Source: Pseudomonas helleri (lineage in GTDB: Bacteria > Pseudomonadota > Gammaproteobacteria > Pseudomonadales > Pseudomonadaceae). Taken from it: a stretch of 64,000 nucleotides of DNA. The stretch's first letter is position 1. Every line of letters begins with the position of its first letter. A program made the translations under genes and the position numbers. Below the pieces are notes generated by a model. That model was not told the DNA's origin. It worked only from the letters and a program-made list of their open reading frames with translations, and searched no databases. This document shows, piece after piece, positions 1-10,276 of this stretch. The DNA lies in contig NZ_WIWC01000007.1 of the NCBI RefSeq assembly GCF_009600315.1, positions 62,001 to 126,000 on the forward strand, read 5' to 3'.

Positions 1-2
1 TC

Positions 3-938
3 GACCTGCGTCTGTTTATCCATATTGCCGAATCCCCCAGCCTGACTCAGGGGGCGCGCAAGGCATTCATTTCCCCGGCCGCGGCCAGTGCCCGGATCAA
101 GAACCTGGAAGACAACCTCGCCAGCCGCCTGCTCTACCGTGACAGCCGGGGCGTTGAACTTACACCCGCGGGCGAACTGTTCTTGCACCATGCGCGCGTG
201 ATCATGCGCCAGGTGGACTACATGAAAAGCGAGTTCACCGAGTACGGCACTGAGTCCTCAGGGCATATCAGAATCTTTGCCAATACCACCGCAGCCACTG
301 AGTTTCTCCCCGAAATCCTCGCCGGTTTTCTCGCCGAACGTCCAGGTGTGACCGTTGATCTGCAGGAGCGATTGAGTCGCGACATAGTGCGTGGCGTGAT
401 GGATGGTTCTTCAGACATGGGCATCATTGCCGGCCCGGTAGAGGCCGACAGCTTGCAGGTCATACACTTCAGTACCGACCAGTTGGTACTGGTGACGTCC
501 CTCGATCATCCTCTGGCCCGGCGCAAATCCATCAAGTTGGCAGAAACCCTGGCCTATCCGCACATTGGGTTGCACGAAGGCACCACCCTGTTGCGTTTTT
601 TGAGTGAGCAGGTCGCCCTGCACGGCAATACGCTGAACATGCGTATCAAGGTCTATAGCTTCGAAGCGATGTGCCGGATGGTCGAAGCAGGTGTCGGCCT
701 GGCCATTCTTCCTGAGTCATCGGCACGCCGACATCAACAGACCATGGGCCTTTCAGTCATCGAGCTCGACGAGGCCTGGCGCGTGCGCGAGCGAAGTGTG
801 CTGGTGCGTGATTTACAAGCACTGCCGAAGGTGATCCGCTCCTTGATCGACATCTTATTGGCACAACACAAAGGAACGACTCAAGAAAAAAATGATCCTT
901 CGCAGACACTGCCGGCCTCCCTTGCTCCACGGGTTTAG
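3..938 (+). CDS. LysR-family transcriptional regulator, 5' end outside window
   Basis: A DNA-binding regulator of the LysR type, cut by the left edge. The frame is open from base 3 and already reads inside the N-terminal winged helix-turn-helix (LRLFIHIAES, then ISPAAASARIKNLE and LTPAGELFLHHAR), so only a few residues are missing. About 311 residues are visible; the rest is the periplasmic-binding-like effector domain (GHIRIFANTTAATEFLPEIL onward) that senses a small molecule. It ends at TAG 936-938. A superoxide dismutase gene follows 109 bases downstream on the same strand, but the gap is long enough for a separate promoter. The effector and target genes cannot be read from the sequence; LysR proteins usually control a divergent neighbour, which here lies outside the window. 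Confidence 0.93.
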   Translation, partial: DLRLFIHIAESPSLTQGARKAFISPAAASARIKNLEDNLASRLLYRDSRGVELTPAGELFLHHARVIMRQVDYMKSEFTEYGTESSGHIRIFANTTAATEFLPEILAGFLAERPGVTVDLQERLSRDIVRGVMDGSSDMGIIAGPVEADSLQVIHFSTDQLVLVTSLDHPLARRKSIKLAETLAYPHIGLHEGTTLLRFLSEQVALHGNTLNMRIKVYSFEAMCRMVEAGVGLAILPESSARRHQQTMGLSVIELDEAWRVRERSVLVRDLQALPKVIRSLIDILLAQHKGTTQEKNDPSQTLPASLAPRV

Positions 939-1047
939 GACTGACGAGTCGTCGTGCGTCGTCACGATCCCCTTCATCGGCCGTTAATTGCCTACAGTCT
1001 AAGGGTTCGCCCTCTCAAAAATCGCTCGTACACTTCAGGAATCGACT

Positions 1048-1569
1048 ATGAAACGCTCTCTGTGGTTTGGCTTGATCGGCACCCTCGTAGTGGGTACGTC
1101 CCACGCGGCATCCCAGGATGTACCCATAAATCTGGTGAGCGCTGACGGTGCGCCACAAGCCATCGGTGTGATAACGATCAGTGAGACGCCCTATGGCCTA
1201 CTGTTCACGCCGAATCTGAAATCGCTGCCGGTGGGTGTGCATGGTTTCCATGTGCACGAAAACGGCAGTTGCGAAGCCGGCGAGAAAGACGGGGTCAAAG
1301 GTGCTGCGCTGGCGGCCGGTGGGCATTTCGATCCGCAGAAAACCGGCAAGCATCTTGGGCCGTATGCTGACGGGCATCTGGGGGATTTGCCGGCGGTGTA
1401 CGTGACCGCCGACGGTATGGCCACCTACCCGGTGCTGGCTCCGCGGCTCAAGAGCCTCTCAGAGATCAAAGGCCACGCGCTGATGATCCATGCCGGTGGT
1501 GACAACCATTCGGATATGCCCAAGCCGCTGGGTGGTGGTGGCGACCGAGTGGCGTGCGGCGTGATCTGA
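1048..1569 (+). CDS. sodC: Periplasmic Cu/Zn superoxide dismutase
   Basis: Converts superoxide to hydrogen peroxide and oxygen in the periplasm. The 173-residue product starts with a Sec signal peptide ([20 protein letters not shown], cleavage near residue 20). The copper and zinc ligands are readable in order: His68 and His70 in [10 protein letters not shown], bridging His93 in GGHFDP, His102, His110 and Asp113 in the zinc loop, and copper ligand His148 in [11 protein letters not shown]. Cys75 and Cys170 are placed for the family disulfide, and the C-terminal [12 protein letters not shown] is typical. The start is supported by AGGA seven bases upstream. A hairpin at 1585-1612 follows. It appears to be transcribed alone. 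Identification as SodC is secure; which stress induces it is not visible. Confidence 0.97.
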   Translation: MKRSLWFGLIGTLVVGTSHAASQDVPINLVSADGAPQAIGVITISETPYGLLFTPNLKSLPVGVHGFHVHENGSCEAGEKDGVKGAALAAGGHFDPQKTGKHLGPYADGHLGDLPAVYVTADGMATYPVLAPRLKSLSEIKGHALMIHAGGDNHSDMPKPLGGGGDRVACGVI

Positions 1570-1584
1570 TTGTCACACGGTCAA

Positions 1585-1612
1585 GGTAGGCGTTTTGCAA
1601 TTAGCGCCTACC
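1585..1612 (+). terminator. Hairpin after sodC
   Basis: GGTAGGCG (1585-1592) and CGCCTACC (1605-1612) form a perfect 8-bp stem with a 12-base loop, 16 bases after the sodC stop. A run of seven T begins about 13 bases after the stem instead of directly against it, so this is a plausible but not ideal intrinsic terminator. Confidence 0.5.
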
Positions 1613-1819
1613 GCTAGACCATCACTTTTTTTATGCTTTTAAGCCCTTCGCTATCAATTGCCCGTCTGATGCCTGCCTACTGAGCAGACTATTTAAGCCT
1701 GCCAGGCCAAAATGTTTGGAATAAACCCGGGATTATCTTTTATTCGAACCTGTTTACAGTTAGCCAAGGGGTTGTCGGCTTCCCTGCCAACCATTAATCA
1801 CCTACAGAGGTTATTTACC

Positions 1820-2299
1820 TTGGACATCAATCTCAAAGGGCTGCTCGATCGCGAAGAAATCCGCAACCTCAGAACGCTCTATGCGCACCATCTCGACGGC
1901 AACAACATTGCTGCACTCGATCAGGTCTTCTCTGCGGATGCGGTCGTTGAGGTCACCGTCGGCAAGATGGAAGGCATCGAGGCTATACGGGTCGGGTTGA
2001 CTGAGGCGTTCAAACTGTACGATCGGGATCATCGAAACCATTATCCCTTTATGCATGCGATCACCAACCACTGGGTCAAGCTGACCGGGCCAGATACTGC
2101 ACAAGGCCGCTGCTACTTGATTGATTTTGAAACGGCGTCAAAGCCTGACCCGAATCCTTTGCTACTGCTTGGCCTCTATACAGATGAGTACAAACGTATT
2201 GACGGCGAATGGCGCATCACGCACACCCGCCTGGAAGTTGTCTGGCCAGCAGGCAACACCCGCGAAGAGCAGGCACCTGAACAGACTGAAGGAGCGTAA
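1820..2299 (+). CDS. SnoaL-like (NTF2-fold) protein
   Basis: A 159-residue protein of the SnoaL/NTF2-like cone fold, a family of small-molecule cyclases, isomerases, hydroxylases and proteins of unknown role. I place the start at TTG 1820, where AGAGG (1806-1810) lies nine bases upstream. The in-frame ATG at 1712 would add 36 residues unlike the family. The visible pattern is the usual one: a helical start (LDREEIRNLRTLYAHHLDG), NNIAALDQVFSADAVVEV, a GIEAIR turn, and the strands HAITNHWVKL, GRCYLIDF and EWRITHTRLEVVW. It ends a few bases before a luciferase-like monooxygenase gene, so the two are probably one operon. The substrate is unknown. Confidence 0.75.
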   Translation: MDINLKGLLDREEIRNLRTLYAHHLDGNNIAALDQVFSADAVVEVTVGKMEGIEAIRVGLTEAFKLYDRDHRNHYPFMHAITNHWVKLTGPDTAQGRCYLIDFETASKPDPNPLLLLGLYTDEYKRIDGEWRITHTRLEVVWPAGNTREEQAPEQTEGA

Positions 2300-2302
2300 A
2301 CC

Positions 2303-3313
2303 GTGATGAAATCCATGAAGCTGAGCATTCTGGACTATTCACCCGTCGATGAAGGTCTTCTCCCAGTCGATGCGCTGGCGTCCAGTGTGCGACTGGCACA
2401 GCGTGTGGAAGACAAAGGATTCAACCGGTTTTGGGTGTCCGAGCATCATGGAGCCCCCGCCACCGCAAGCAACTCACCGGAAATACTGATGTCGCGCATC
2501 GCTTCTGCGACGACAGCCATCCGCGTAGGTTCCGGGGGCGTTCTGCTGCCCAACTACAGCAGCCTGAAAATAGCCTAGAACTATCAACTGCTTGAGGCGC
2601 TTTTCCCGAACAGGATCGATCTCGGATTTGGCCGGGCACCCGGCGCCGATCGTCGTACGAGTCAGGCGCTCAACGATGAGAAAAGTGAATCGATCCCCTA
2701 TTCGCGAAAAGTTTCCGACCTGCTTGGTTTTGTGACCGGACGACACCCGTCAGGTTCGCCCTATGCCGGAATGCGTGCCCACCCACAGACACGTGGCAAG
2801 CCTCAACCGTTTGTTCTGGGCGCATCCGGGGCGACGGCAGAGATCGCTGCGCAGGCAGGCTTGGGTTTCACCTTCGCCCACTTCATCAACCCGAGTGGCG
2901 ATGGCCCGCTAGCGGCCAAGGCCTATCGCGTTGCGTTCAAGCGCAATGACTTTGCCACCGAGCCCACGGTGATCGTCGCGGTATTCGTGGCGGTCGGTGA
3001 CACCGAGGCGCAGGCCCGCGAGTTCGCTGACGCCTTCCACCTCTGGCTCACTTATGCAGAAAGCGCGAGCCCGTTCGAGCGAGTGCCTTCGCTTGCCACA
3101 ACCCGTGACCATAACTGGTCGCCCGATGAGCTGGCTGTTCGTAAACGCAACAAAGGCAGGCTGATATCCGGAACGGCCACTCAGGTCGTTACCCAACTTC
3201 GTGAGCTGGGCAACGCCTATGGCACCGATGAAGTCATGATTAATTTGATGATGCCAGGTGAGTCGGCGCGGCTCTGCGCCATTGACGCCATCAGCCAGGC
3301 AATGGTGTTGTGA
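2303..3313 (+). pseudogene. Luciferase-like (LLM) flavin monooxygenase, interrupted by one in-frame TAG
   Basis: One continuous reading frame of 337 codons (counting from GTG 2303; ATG 2306 is an alternative, with AAGGAG just upstream) encodes a bacterial-luciferase-like F420/FMN-dependent monooxygenase. The N-terminal part has MKLSILDYSPVDEG, FWVSEHHGAPATASNSPEIL and RVGSGGVLLPNYSSLKIA. The frame then meets TAG at 2576-2578 and goes straight on with NYQLLEALFPNRIDLGFGRAPGADR, the usual next block, to the TGA at 3311-3313. The family has Glu-Asn-Tyr at this point (VAENYQLLEALFP), so a G-to-T change of GAG to TAG explains it. There is no frameshift and no missing segment. As written the gene makes only 91 residues. 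A sequencing error or suppressor read-through is possible. Confidence 0.85.
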
Positions 3314-3442
3314 CTCTGAATGACGTTTAGCAAGACGCCTCCACTCCCCCACTCCTGCTAGCGGGAATAATGCCATTCCATTCCTGTATGATCTGGCGAT
3401 TAAGCCGAGCAAATCCCATACATTGTAGAACTGGATTCCATA

Positions 3443-4363
3443 ATGACTGACACCACCTTTGACGGTATTCGGGAATTCGTCGCCGCCGCACAATCGCTCA
3501 GTTTTACAGCCGCCGGGCTTGAGCTCGGGGTGACCAGCTCCGCCGTAGGTAAAAGTGTGAGCCGTCTGGAAGCAAGATTAGGCGTCAAGCTTCTGCATCG
3601 TACAACTCGCCGTTTGATCCTCACTCAAGAAGGGGAAACTTATCTGGCGAGTTGCTTGCGGGTGCTGGACGAACTGGCTGAAACCCAGGGGCTTCTTACC
3701 ACCGGTCAACAAGAGCCTATCGGTCGTTTGCGTGTAGATCTGCCCGCGACCTTTGGCCGACGTCACATCTTGCCGACCCTCATCGAAATGGCTGTTCGAT
3801 ACCAAAAGCTCGACCTTTCGGTCAGCTTCAGCGAGCGTCTGGTTGATATCGTCAACGATGGAATCGATCTGGTCGTCAGAATCGGAACCTTGAAAGATGA
3901 TGCGGAGATAGTGGCTCGAAAACTGGGCAGTCAATGCTTGTTGATCTGTGCCACCCCGGACTACCTGGCGCGGCACCCTGCCCCTCAAAATCGAAATGAC
4001 CTGCTGCAACATGACTGCATCGTAGGCTGGCGCCATGGCACCCGTAAAACCTGGATGTTGATTGATGAAAACGGCCAGACAGTTGAGCAAGAGGTACGCG
4101 TCAAACATGAGATGGGTGATGGTGAAATGCTGCTCAACATGACACTCGCGGGCGCAGGACTCGCACAACTGCCCACTTGGCTGGTTCAGGACTATATCGA
4201 ACGGGGTGACTTGGTAGCGGTTCTTGAACGCTACGCTGGCGCCGAGATGCCCATCCACGTCATCTGGCCTCGGACCCGCTACATCCAGCCAAAGATCAGA
4301 ATGATCGTTGATGAACTCTTGGCACTGGCCCAGCGGGACTCAATCATTTTCAGGCCCGAGTAA
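3443..4363 (+). CDS. LysR-family transcriptional regulator
   Basis: A 306-residue LysR regulator of the CrgA/DsdC-like branch common in Pseudomonas. The N-terminal helix-turn-helix reads FDGIREFVAAAQSLSFTAAG, then SSAVGKSVSRLEARLGVKLLHRTTR. The effector domain follows, with GRLRVDLPATFGRRHILPTL and the DLVVRIGTLKD region typical of the branch. It is transcribed toward the old-yellow-enzyme gene and ends just before a bidirectional terminator. Regulators of this branch often control a nearby oxidoreductase, so the reductase at 4438-5541 is a reasonable target; a perfect dyad at 5625-5643 in that gene's promoter region is a candidate site. That link is inference. Confidence 0.93.
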   Translation: MTDTTFDGIREFVAAAQSLSFTAAGLELGVTSSAVGKSVSRLEARLGVKLLHRTTRRLILTQEGETYLASCLRVLDELAETQGLLTTGQQEPIGRLRVDLPATFGRRHILPTLIEMAVRYQKLDLSVSFSERLVDIVNDGIDLVVRIGTLKDDAEIVARKLGSQCLLICATPDYLARHPAPQNRNDLLQHDCIVGWRHGTRKTWMLIDENGQTVEQEVRVKHEMGDGEMLLNMTLAGAGLAQLPTWLVQDYIERGDLVAVLERYAGAEMPIHVIWPRTRYIQPKIRMIVDELLALAQRDSIIFRPE

Positions 4364-4383
4364 ATAGCGCATGCCCGGAACAA

Positions 4384-4421
4384 GAAAAAGCGTCTCAGAT
4401 CAAATCCGAGACGCTTTTTTC
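4384..4421. terminator. Bidirectional intrinsic terminator
   Basis: Arms GAAAAAGCGTCTC (4384-4396) and GAGACGCTTTTTTC (4408-4421) pair perfectly around an 11-base loop. There is a T-run on the plus strand and, through the A-run of the left arm, also on the minus strand. It sits between the convergent LysR and old-yellow-enzyme genes and should stop transcription from both sides. Confidence 0.9.
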
Positions 4422-4437
4422 GTTGAGCAGATCGTAC

Positions 4438-5541
4438 CTATTCGGCAGGTTTATAGGTTGGATAGTCTACGTAGCCCTTCTCGCCGCTGTTCCCGTAGAA
4501 CGTTGCTCGATCAGGGGTTGCAAGAGGCCAGCCGTTTTTCATGCGTTCCACCAAGTCTGGGTTCGCAATGAATGGTCGACCGAAAGCGATTAAATCCAGT
4601 TCCCCGGATTCCAGGGCACGTTCTGCAGACTCTCGATCAAAACCACCGGCGGCGATCAACGTGCCTCGGTATGTGTCACGGAAACTCGTCGCAAAGCCTT
4701 CAGGCATGCCCTCGGCGCCTATGGTCAACTGATCACTCAAATGGACGTAGGCAATATCCCGCGTTTGAAGCTCGCCCGCGACGGCAACCCACGTCTCAGC
4801 CTCATCGTCGAATGGGGCCATGTCGAAGAGACGGCCAAATGGAGATAGTCGCACACCTACCTTGGCGCGGCCTACCTCTTGGGCAACGGCATCGATGGTT
4901 TCCAGCAGCAAACGAATTCTGTTCTCGATCGAACCGCCGTAACGGTCTGTGCGATCGTTCACCGTTGGATTGATGAACTGTTCGAACAAGTAGCCATTTG
5001 CGCCATGAATTTCGACGCCATCAAAACCGGCTTCCATCGCTCTGCGAGCAGCGAGGACAAAGTCATTCTTGACGCCCGCAATTTCCTCAATGGAAAGCGC
5101 TCGCGGAGGACTGGCCTGGATCGGACATGGCTCATGCTGCTCGTTGTAGGCATAGGCCATGGAGTTAGCCGCGAGTTTATGACTCGATGAAACAGGCGCC
5201 CCGCCGTCTGGCTGCAAGGTTGTATGCGACACCCGGCCTACGTGCCAGAGTTGCGCAAAAATGCGGCCACCTTCTTCGTGGACGGCCTGTGATACGTGCT
5301 TCCATCCTTCGACCTGTTCCTGGTTGTAAAGACCTGGATTGAAGAGATAACCACGGCCCTGAATAGATACCGGAACACCTTCACTGATGATGAGCCCAGC
5401 GCTGGCCCGCTGGCGGTAATAGAGCACTGTCAAATCGTCGGGGATGTCATTCAACGCCCGCGCGCGCGTCATCGGCGCCATAACGACACGGTTTCTTAAC
5501 GTAAGACCGGAAAGTGTATAAGGCGAAAAAAGAATACTCAT
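4438..5541 (-). CDS. Old-yellow-enzyme family NAD(P)H:flavin oxidoreductase (NemA-like alkene reductase)
   Basis: An FMN-dependent ene-reductase of the OYE/NemA/XenB family that reduces activated double bonds such as enones, maleimides and nitro compounds, using NAD(P)H. From the chosen start (ATG 5541, with AGAGG eight bases upstream) the product is 367 residues, the normal family length; the frame is open further upstream but no family sequence lies there. Motifs are LFSPYTLSGLTLRNRVVMAPMTRARA for the N-terminal strand, FAQLWHVGRVSH, the substrate-binding His/Asn pair in VEIHGANGYLFEQF, NDRTDRYGGSIENR, and the phosphate-binding end LIAFGRPFIANPDLV. It is convergent with the LysR gene and probably monocistronic. 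A perfect dyad lies upstream at 5625-5643. Confidence 0.92.
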   Translation of the reverse strand: MSILFSPYTLSGLTLRNRVVMAPMTRARALNDIPDDLTVLYYRQRASAGLIISEGVPVSIQGRGYLFNPGLYNQEQVEGWKHVSQAVHEEGGRIFAQLWHVGRVSHTTLQPDGGAPVSSSHKLAANSMAYAYNEQHEPCPIQASPPRALSIEEIAGVKNDFVLAARRAMEAGFDGVEIHGANGYLFEQFINPTVNDRTDRYGGSIENRIRLLLETIDAVAQEVGRAKVGVRLSPFGRLFDMAPFDDEAETWVAVAGELQTRDIAYVHLSDQLTIGAEGMPEGFATSFRDTYRGTLIAAGGFDRESAERALESGELDLIAFGRPFIANPDLVERMKNGWPLATPDRATFYGNSGEKGYVDYPTYKPAE

Positions 5542-5624
5542 AAAGAAGGCCTCTGAAGTGGAGCGCTTCGAAGCGCCGTAAGAGCCAATATACCCAGTCT
5601 CTCCCGGAGGATAATCCCCCTTGA

Positions 5625-5643
5625 ATTCCAATCATTTTGGAAT
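5625..5643. promoter_or_regulatory. Perfect 7-5-7 inverted repeat upstream of the OYE gene
   Basis: ATTCCAA (5625-5631), five-base spacer, TTGGAAT (5637-5643). It lies 84 bases upstream of the OYE start codon. The size fits a LysR-type operator, and the LysR gene at 3443 is the obvious candidate to bind it. The assignment is inference. Confidence 0.5.
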
Positions 5644-5674
5644 ATGGATCCACAATAAAGGTAGAGATCCGGCA

Positions 5675-5695
5675 TGCGCCTCACACAGAGGCGCA
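5675..5695 (-). terminator. Hairpin after the RND efflux operon
   Basis: TGCGCCTC (5675-5682) and GAGGCGCA (5688-5695) form a perfect 8-bp stem with a five-base loop, 22 bases past the stop of the leftward efflux operon. There is no strong T-run on the minus strand, so termination strength is uncertain. Confidence 0.55.
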
Positions 5696-5717
5696 AAGCA
5701 CGGATTGCCTGATCCAT

Positions 5718-7121
5718 TCAGGTTTTTGTTTCGGTCCAACCGCCACCCAGAGCTTTGTACAGCTGTATTTGAGTACTGAGGCTGGAAAGATGACCGTTGA
5801 GTAATTGCTGGCGGGCCGAGAGCAACTGACGCTGCGCATCCAGCAACGTCATATAGCTATCGACCCCCTCTTCGTAGCGTTGCAACGCCATCTGTGTGTA
5901 TTCATCAGTAGCACGCACGAGGTCTTGTTGGCTTTTCAGCTGTTCGCTCCAGGTTCCCATTGCTGCAAGGGCATCGGACACTTCACGGAACGAGACCTGA
6001 ATGGTCTGTTCGTAGTTGGCCACACCCATGTCCTTCTGGATTTTGGCGTAGTCCAAACTGGCTTTGAGCCTGCCGCCGGTGAAGATCGGCAAGTGAATCT
6101 GAGGCATGAAGCTCCAGGCTTCCGACCCTCCATTAAATAACCCACTGAGTTGACTGCTGGCCGTTCCAGCGCCAGCCGTCAGCGTAATACTGGGGAAAAA
6201 AGCGGCCCGAGCAGCACCGATATTGGCGTTGGCCGCGAGCAACTGGTGTTCCGCAGCTCGAATGTCGGGACGTTGCTGTAACAGGTTTGCCGGAAGCCCG
6301 GCTGGAATGTCGGCCATCAACTGAGCGTTCAGGTTTGACTCGGGCAAGCCGTTTGGAATAGATGCTCCCAAAAGTATCCGCAAGGCATTAGCGCCCAGAG
6401 CCACCTGCCGGGTGTAGGCCTGGACTTGTCCACGCGCACTATCGACCAATGTCCGGGCTTGGCGAACATCCAGATCGGATGCAGTACCGGCCTCACTGCT
6501 GGCCTGGATCAGCTCAAGGTTGTGCCGGTAGTTTTCCAGTGTGGAGCGGGTTACCGCCTGCAGTTGCTTATCGGTTTCCCAACTGAGGTAAGCCATGGCG
6601 ACTTCAGCGACCAAGCCGATCTGCACGCTGCGTCGGGTTTCCTCGCTGGCCAGGTAAGTCTCCAGAGCGTTACGATCCAGGCTGCGAATGCGCCCCCATA
6701 CGTCCAGCTCGTAACGGGTCAGGCCAACCTGCAAGCTGTTGTCGCCATCGGTGCCTTGTTGGCCCGTCGAAGACAGGTCGGCCGGTGTGCGTGAACGCCC
6801 CCCACTGCCCTCAATGTCTACCTGCGGTAACAAAGCTGAACCTTGAATACCGTATTGAGCGCGGTAGGCCGCGACATTCAATGCGACTTTGCGCAGGTCG
6901 CGATTGTTCTCAAGAGCCAGATCAACCAAGCGATGCAGTGCTGGATCTTTGAAAAATGATCGCCAGCCAATTTGCGCGGTGTGTGTGCCCTGCGGCTGCG
7001 CATAAGCAGCACCTTGAGGAAATGCCTGCGGGATAGGAGCTTCGGGGCGCTGATAGTCCGGGATCATGCTGCAACCGGCCAACGTCATGGCCATGACTAA
7101 CAGCAAAGGTTTAAACGTCAT
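5718..7121 (-). CDS. RND efflux outer-membrane lipoprotein (NodT/OprM-like)
   Basis: The outer-membrane channel of a tripartite RND pump, 467 residues. I start it at ATG 7121, with AAGGAG seven bases upstream; the ATG at 7136 would place that ribosome site inside the gene. It has a lipoprotein signal, [17 protein letters not shown] with Cys17 as the acylation site. The two repeated outer-membrane efflux protein domains follow, with [38 protein letters not shown] and the closing ALGGGW. It overlaps the stop of the transporter gene by 11 bases, so translation is coupled. It is the last gene of a leftward operon with its adaptor and transporter. The substrates cannot be read from the sequence. 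Confidence 0.93.
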   Translation of the reverse strand: MTFKPLLLVMAMTLAGCSMIPDYQRPEAPIPQAFPQGAAYAQPQGTHTAQIGWRSFFKDPALHRLVDLALENNRDLRKVALNVAAYRAQYGIQGSALLPQVDIEGSGGRSRTPADLSSTGQQGTDGDNSLQVGLTRYELDVWGRIRSLDRNALETYLASEETRRSVQIGLVAEVAMAYLSWETDKQLQAVTRSTLENYRHNLELIQASSEAGTASDLDVRQARTLVDSARGQVQAYTRQVALGANALRILLGASIPNGLPESNLNAQLMADIPAGLPANLLQQRPDIRAAEHQLLAANANIGAARAAFFPSITLTAGAGTASSQLSGLFNGGSEAWSFMPQIHLPIFTGGRLKASLDYAKIQKDMGVANYEQTIQVSFREVSDALAAMGTWSEQLKSQQDLVRATDEYTQMALQRYEEGVDSYMTLLDAQRQLLSARQQLLNGHLSSLSTQIQLYKALGGGWTETKT

Positions 7122-10100
7122 GGGAAACTCCTTCACGCGTGGCTTGAAGTTTGACTGCGGGTTGTTTGGGTTTGAACAGCTTCATGACAGCCACGTAGAA
7201 CAGCGGCACAAAGAAGATCGCCAGGAACGTCGCAGCCAAGGTGCCGCCCACCACGGCGGTGCCTATGGAGTGCTGACTGCCGCTGCCCGGGCCGTAAGCA
7301 CGAGCCAATGGCAGAGTGCCCATGACAAATGCGATAGAGGTCATGATGATCGGGCGCAGACGCAGACGCGCTGCCTCAGTGGTCGCCTCAACCAGGCTGC
7401 GGCCATGGTTCTCATACAGATCCTTGGCAAACTCCACGATCAGAATGGCATTCTTCGCCGCCAGCCCCATGGTGGTCAGCATGCCGACCTGGAAGAACAC
7501 ATCATTGGACAAGCCTCGGCCAAGCGTTGCGGCTACAGCCCCGAGCACACCCAATGGCACAACCAGCATGACCGCCACAGGGACTGACCAACTCTCATAC
7601 ATGGCTGCCAGGCAAAGGAACACGATGATCAGCGACATGACATACAACAAAGTTGCCTGTGAACCCGCGGCCCGTTCCTCATAGGACAAACCTGTCCAGG
7701 ACACACCAAAACCATTCGGCAACTGCGTAGCAATACGCTCAATTGCTGCCATTGCATCCCCGGTGCTATAACCCTCGGCAGGCTGGCCCAAGAGTTCAAC
7801 GGACGAAATACCACTGTAACGTTCCAGTTTCGGAGATCCGTAAACCCACGTACCGGTGGCGAATGAAGAGAATGGCACCATCTGCCCGGCATCATTGCGC
7901 ACGTACCACTTGTCAAAGTCTTCCGGCGAAATACGGGCATCCATCTCCCCTTGTACGTAGACCTTTTTCACACGCCCCTTGTCGATGAAGTCATTGACAT
8001 ACGTCGACCCCCAGGCCACCGACATGGTGTTGTCGATAGACTCGATGGAGACTTGCAGAGCGCGTGCTTTTTCGTCGTCGATCGTGACTTGGTACTGCGC
8101 CTCATCATCCAGACCGTTGGCCCGGGTAATGGCCAACGCAGGTTCTTTGGCCGCAAGGCTCATCAACTGATCCCGTGCTTGCAGCAGTGCAGTGTGTCCA
8201 CGACCACCGTTGTCCTGAAGAAACAGATCAAAGCCGGTGGCGTTGCCCATCTCCATAATGGCGGGGGGAACGATGGAAACGACGTTGGCATCCTTGATCG
8301 TGGCGGCAAACGCGGTGATGCGTTTAGAGATGGAAAAGGCATTGTTTTCGCTGGATTTACGCGCTTCGAAGGGTTTGAGCCGCACCCAGATCACAGCCGA
8401 ATTCTGCCCACGCCCCGCAAAGTTGTAACCGCTGATCGAGAACGCTGAAACAACCCCCTCTTTTTCATCCTCGCGCAGGTAGTCGCGGACTTCATTAAGC
8501 ACTGCCTCGGTGCGCTCGGCGCTGCTGTTGGGCGGCGTCTGGATTTGAACAATCAGCAGTCCCTGATCTTCATCGGGCAGAAACGCGGTCGGCAAATCAC
8601 GGAACATCAGTACAACACCGGCCAGCAGCAAAAAGTACACGACAAAGGTTCGTTTTGGGTTGCGCAGAATCCGTGAAACAACGCCTTCGTAGCGAACGGT
8701 ACTGCTGTCAAAGACCCTGTTAAACCAGGCAAAGAAGCCCTTCTGCTTTTTCTGACCATGCTCCGCGTGCGCTTTGAGTAAGGTCGCGCAAAGTGCCGGG
8801 GTGAAGATCAGCGCTACGAGTACTGACAGCCCCATCGCGGTAATGATCGTGACCGAGAATTGGCGGTAGATAATCCCGGCCGAACCGCCGAAAAAGGCCA
8901 TGGGCATAAACACAGCGCTGATCACCAGACCAATCCCCACCAGGGCGCCCGAGATCTGACTCATAGATTTGTAAGTGGCTTCGCGCGGTGACAGGTTCTC
9001 CTGCTCCATCAACCGTTCAACGTTTTCGACCACCACGATGGCATCGTCAACCAGCAGTCCAATCGCCAGCACCATCGCGAACATGGTCATGACGTTAATT
9101 GTGAAACCAAAGGCGTATAGCACTCCGAAGGTGCCCAACAGAACGACAGGCACTGCCAAAGTTGGAATCAAGGTGGCGCGAAAGTTCTGCAAAAACAGAA
9201 ACATCACCAGGAACACCAATACGATGGCTTCGAACAGGGTATGGACAACAGAGTCAATAGACGCTTTTACCGACGGGCTCGTATCGTACGGGTACACAAC
9301 CTCGACGCCGGGCGGCAAGTAAAGTTTGAGACTGTCTACGGTTTTTTTAACATGATCGACAGCCTCAAGCATGTTGGCGCCTGTCGCTAATCGCAAAGCA
9401 ATACCGGCGGCAGGTTGACCGTTGTAGTTCACATCGTAGGAATAGGTTTCATTGCCCAATACCACGTCACCTAGATCTTTCAAGCGTATTTGCGAGCCAT
9501 CCGGCTGCACCTTGACCAGAATCTCCTTAAACTCATCAGCCGAGTTGAAACGTGTTTTACCGATAACGGTGGCACTGAGCTGTACACCTTTGCGTGTCGG
9601 CAACCCACCTACCGAACCGGAAGACACCTGAACGTTCTGTGCAGAGATGGCATCGACCACATCCTTGGGCATCAACTGATAGCTATGTAGCTTGGCCGGA
9701 TCAAGCCAAATGCGCATGGCATTCTGAAAGCCAAAGACAAAGAAATCCCCAACACCCTGAGTACGGGACAGCGGATCCTGAAAGTTGGAAACAACCAGGT
9801 TACCCAAGTCGCCGTAATTCAACTTTCCATCTGTCGAGACCAGCCCCACCAAGAGCATGAAGTTGGCCTGGTACTTAACCACTCGAATACCCTGACGCTG
9901 GACTTCTTGTGGAAGGTTCGGTGTAGCCAGTTGCAGTTTGTTCTGCACCTGAACCTGGGCAATATCAGGGTTTATTCCTTGGTCAAAGGTGACGATGATC
10001 TCGACACTGCCATCACTGTTGGCCGCTGAACTGATGTAACGCAAACCATCCAACCCATTAAGCTGCTGCTCAATGACTTGCAGAACAGTGTCTTGAACCG

Positions 10101-10266
10101 TCTGGGCAGAGGCGCCGGGGTACGTCACTGTAATCATGACTGCCGGGGCGGCGATATTCGGATACTGGTTGACCGGCAAACTACGTATGGCCAACGCTCC
10201 GGCGAGCATGATTGCCAGCGCAATCACCCAAGCGAAGATCGGTCTATCAATAAAAAAGCGTGACAT
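7111..10266 (-). CDS. RND multidrug efflux transporter (HAE-1, AcrB/MexB/TtgB type)
   Basis: The proton-driven inner-membrane pump of the tripartite system, 1051 residues, the normal length. The start is ATG 10266, with GAGAGG six bases upstream. It opens with [20 protein letters not shown], has the porter-domain signature [15 protein letters not shown] and [20 protein letters not shown], and in TM4 the proton-relay aspartates in [19 protein letters not shown] (about residue 405). The second repeat has [24 protein letters not shown] and ends in a short cytoplasmic tail. It reads closer to the MexB/TtgB branch than to MexF. It is encoded 10 bases after the adaptor and overlaps the channel gene. 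No regulator (TetR or LysR) lies next to the operon, which is unusual for such pumps. Confidence 0.95.
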   Translation of the reverse strand: MSRFFIDRPIFAWVIALAIMLAGALAIRSLPVNQYPNIAAPAVMITVTYPGASAQTVQDTVLQVIEQQLNGLDGLRYISSAANSDGSVEIIVTFDQGINPDIAQVQVQNKLQLATPNLPQEVQRQGIRVVKYQANFMLLVGLVSTDGKLNYGDLGNLVVSNFQDPLSRTQGVGDFFVFGFQNAMRIWLDPAKLHSYQLMPKDVVDAISAQNVQVSSGSVGGLPTRKGVQLSATVIGKTRFNSADEFKEILVKVQPDGSQIRLKDLGDVVLGNETYSYDVNYNGQPAAGIALRLATGANMLEAVDHVKKTVDSLKLYLPPGVEVVYPYDTSPSVKASIDSVVHTLFEAIVLVFLVMFLFLQNFRATLIPTLAVPVVLLGTFGVLYAFGFTINVMTMFAMVLAIGLLVDDAIVVVENVERLMEQENLSPREATYKSMSQISGALVGIGLVISAVFMPMAFFGGSAGIIYRQFSVTIITAMGLSVLVALIFTPALCATLLKAHAEHGQKKQKGFFAWFNRVFDSSTVRYEGVVSRILRNPKRTFVVYFLLLAGVVLMFRDLPTAFLPDEDQGLLIVQIQTPPNSSAERTEAVLNEVRDYLREDEKEGVVSAFSISGYNFAGRGQNSAVIWVRLKPFEARKSSENNAFSISKRITAFAATIKDANVVSIVPPAIMEMGNATGFDLFLQDNGGRGHTALLQARDQLMSLAAKEPALAITRANGLDDEAQYQVTIDDEKARALQVSIESIDNTMSVAWGSTYVNDFIDKGRVKKVYVQGEMDARISPEDFDKWYVRNDAGQMVPFSSFATGTWVYGSPKLERYSGISSVELLGQPAEGYSTGDAMAAIERIATQLPNGFGVSWTGLSYEERAAGSQATLLYVMSLIIVFLCLAAMYESWSVPVAVMLVVPLGVLGAVAATLGRGLSNDVFFQVGMLTTMGLAAKNAILIVEFAKDLYENHGRSLVEATTEAARLRLRPIIMTSIAFVMGTLPLARAYGPGSGSQHSIGTAVVGGTLAATFLAIFFVPLFYVAVMKLFKPKQPAVKLQATREGVSHDV

Positions 10267-10276
10267 AACCAACCTC

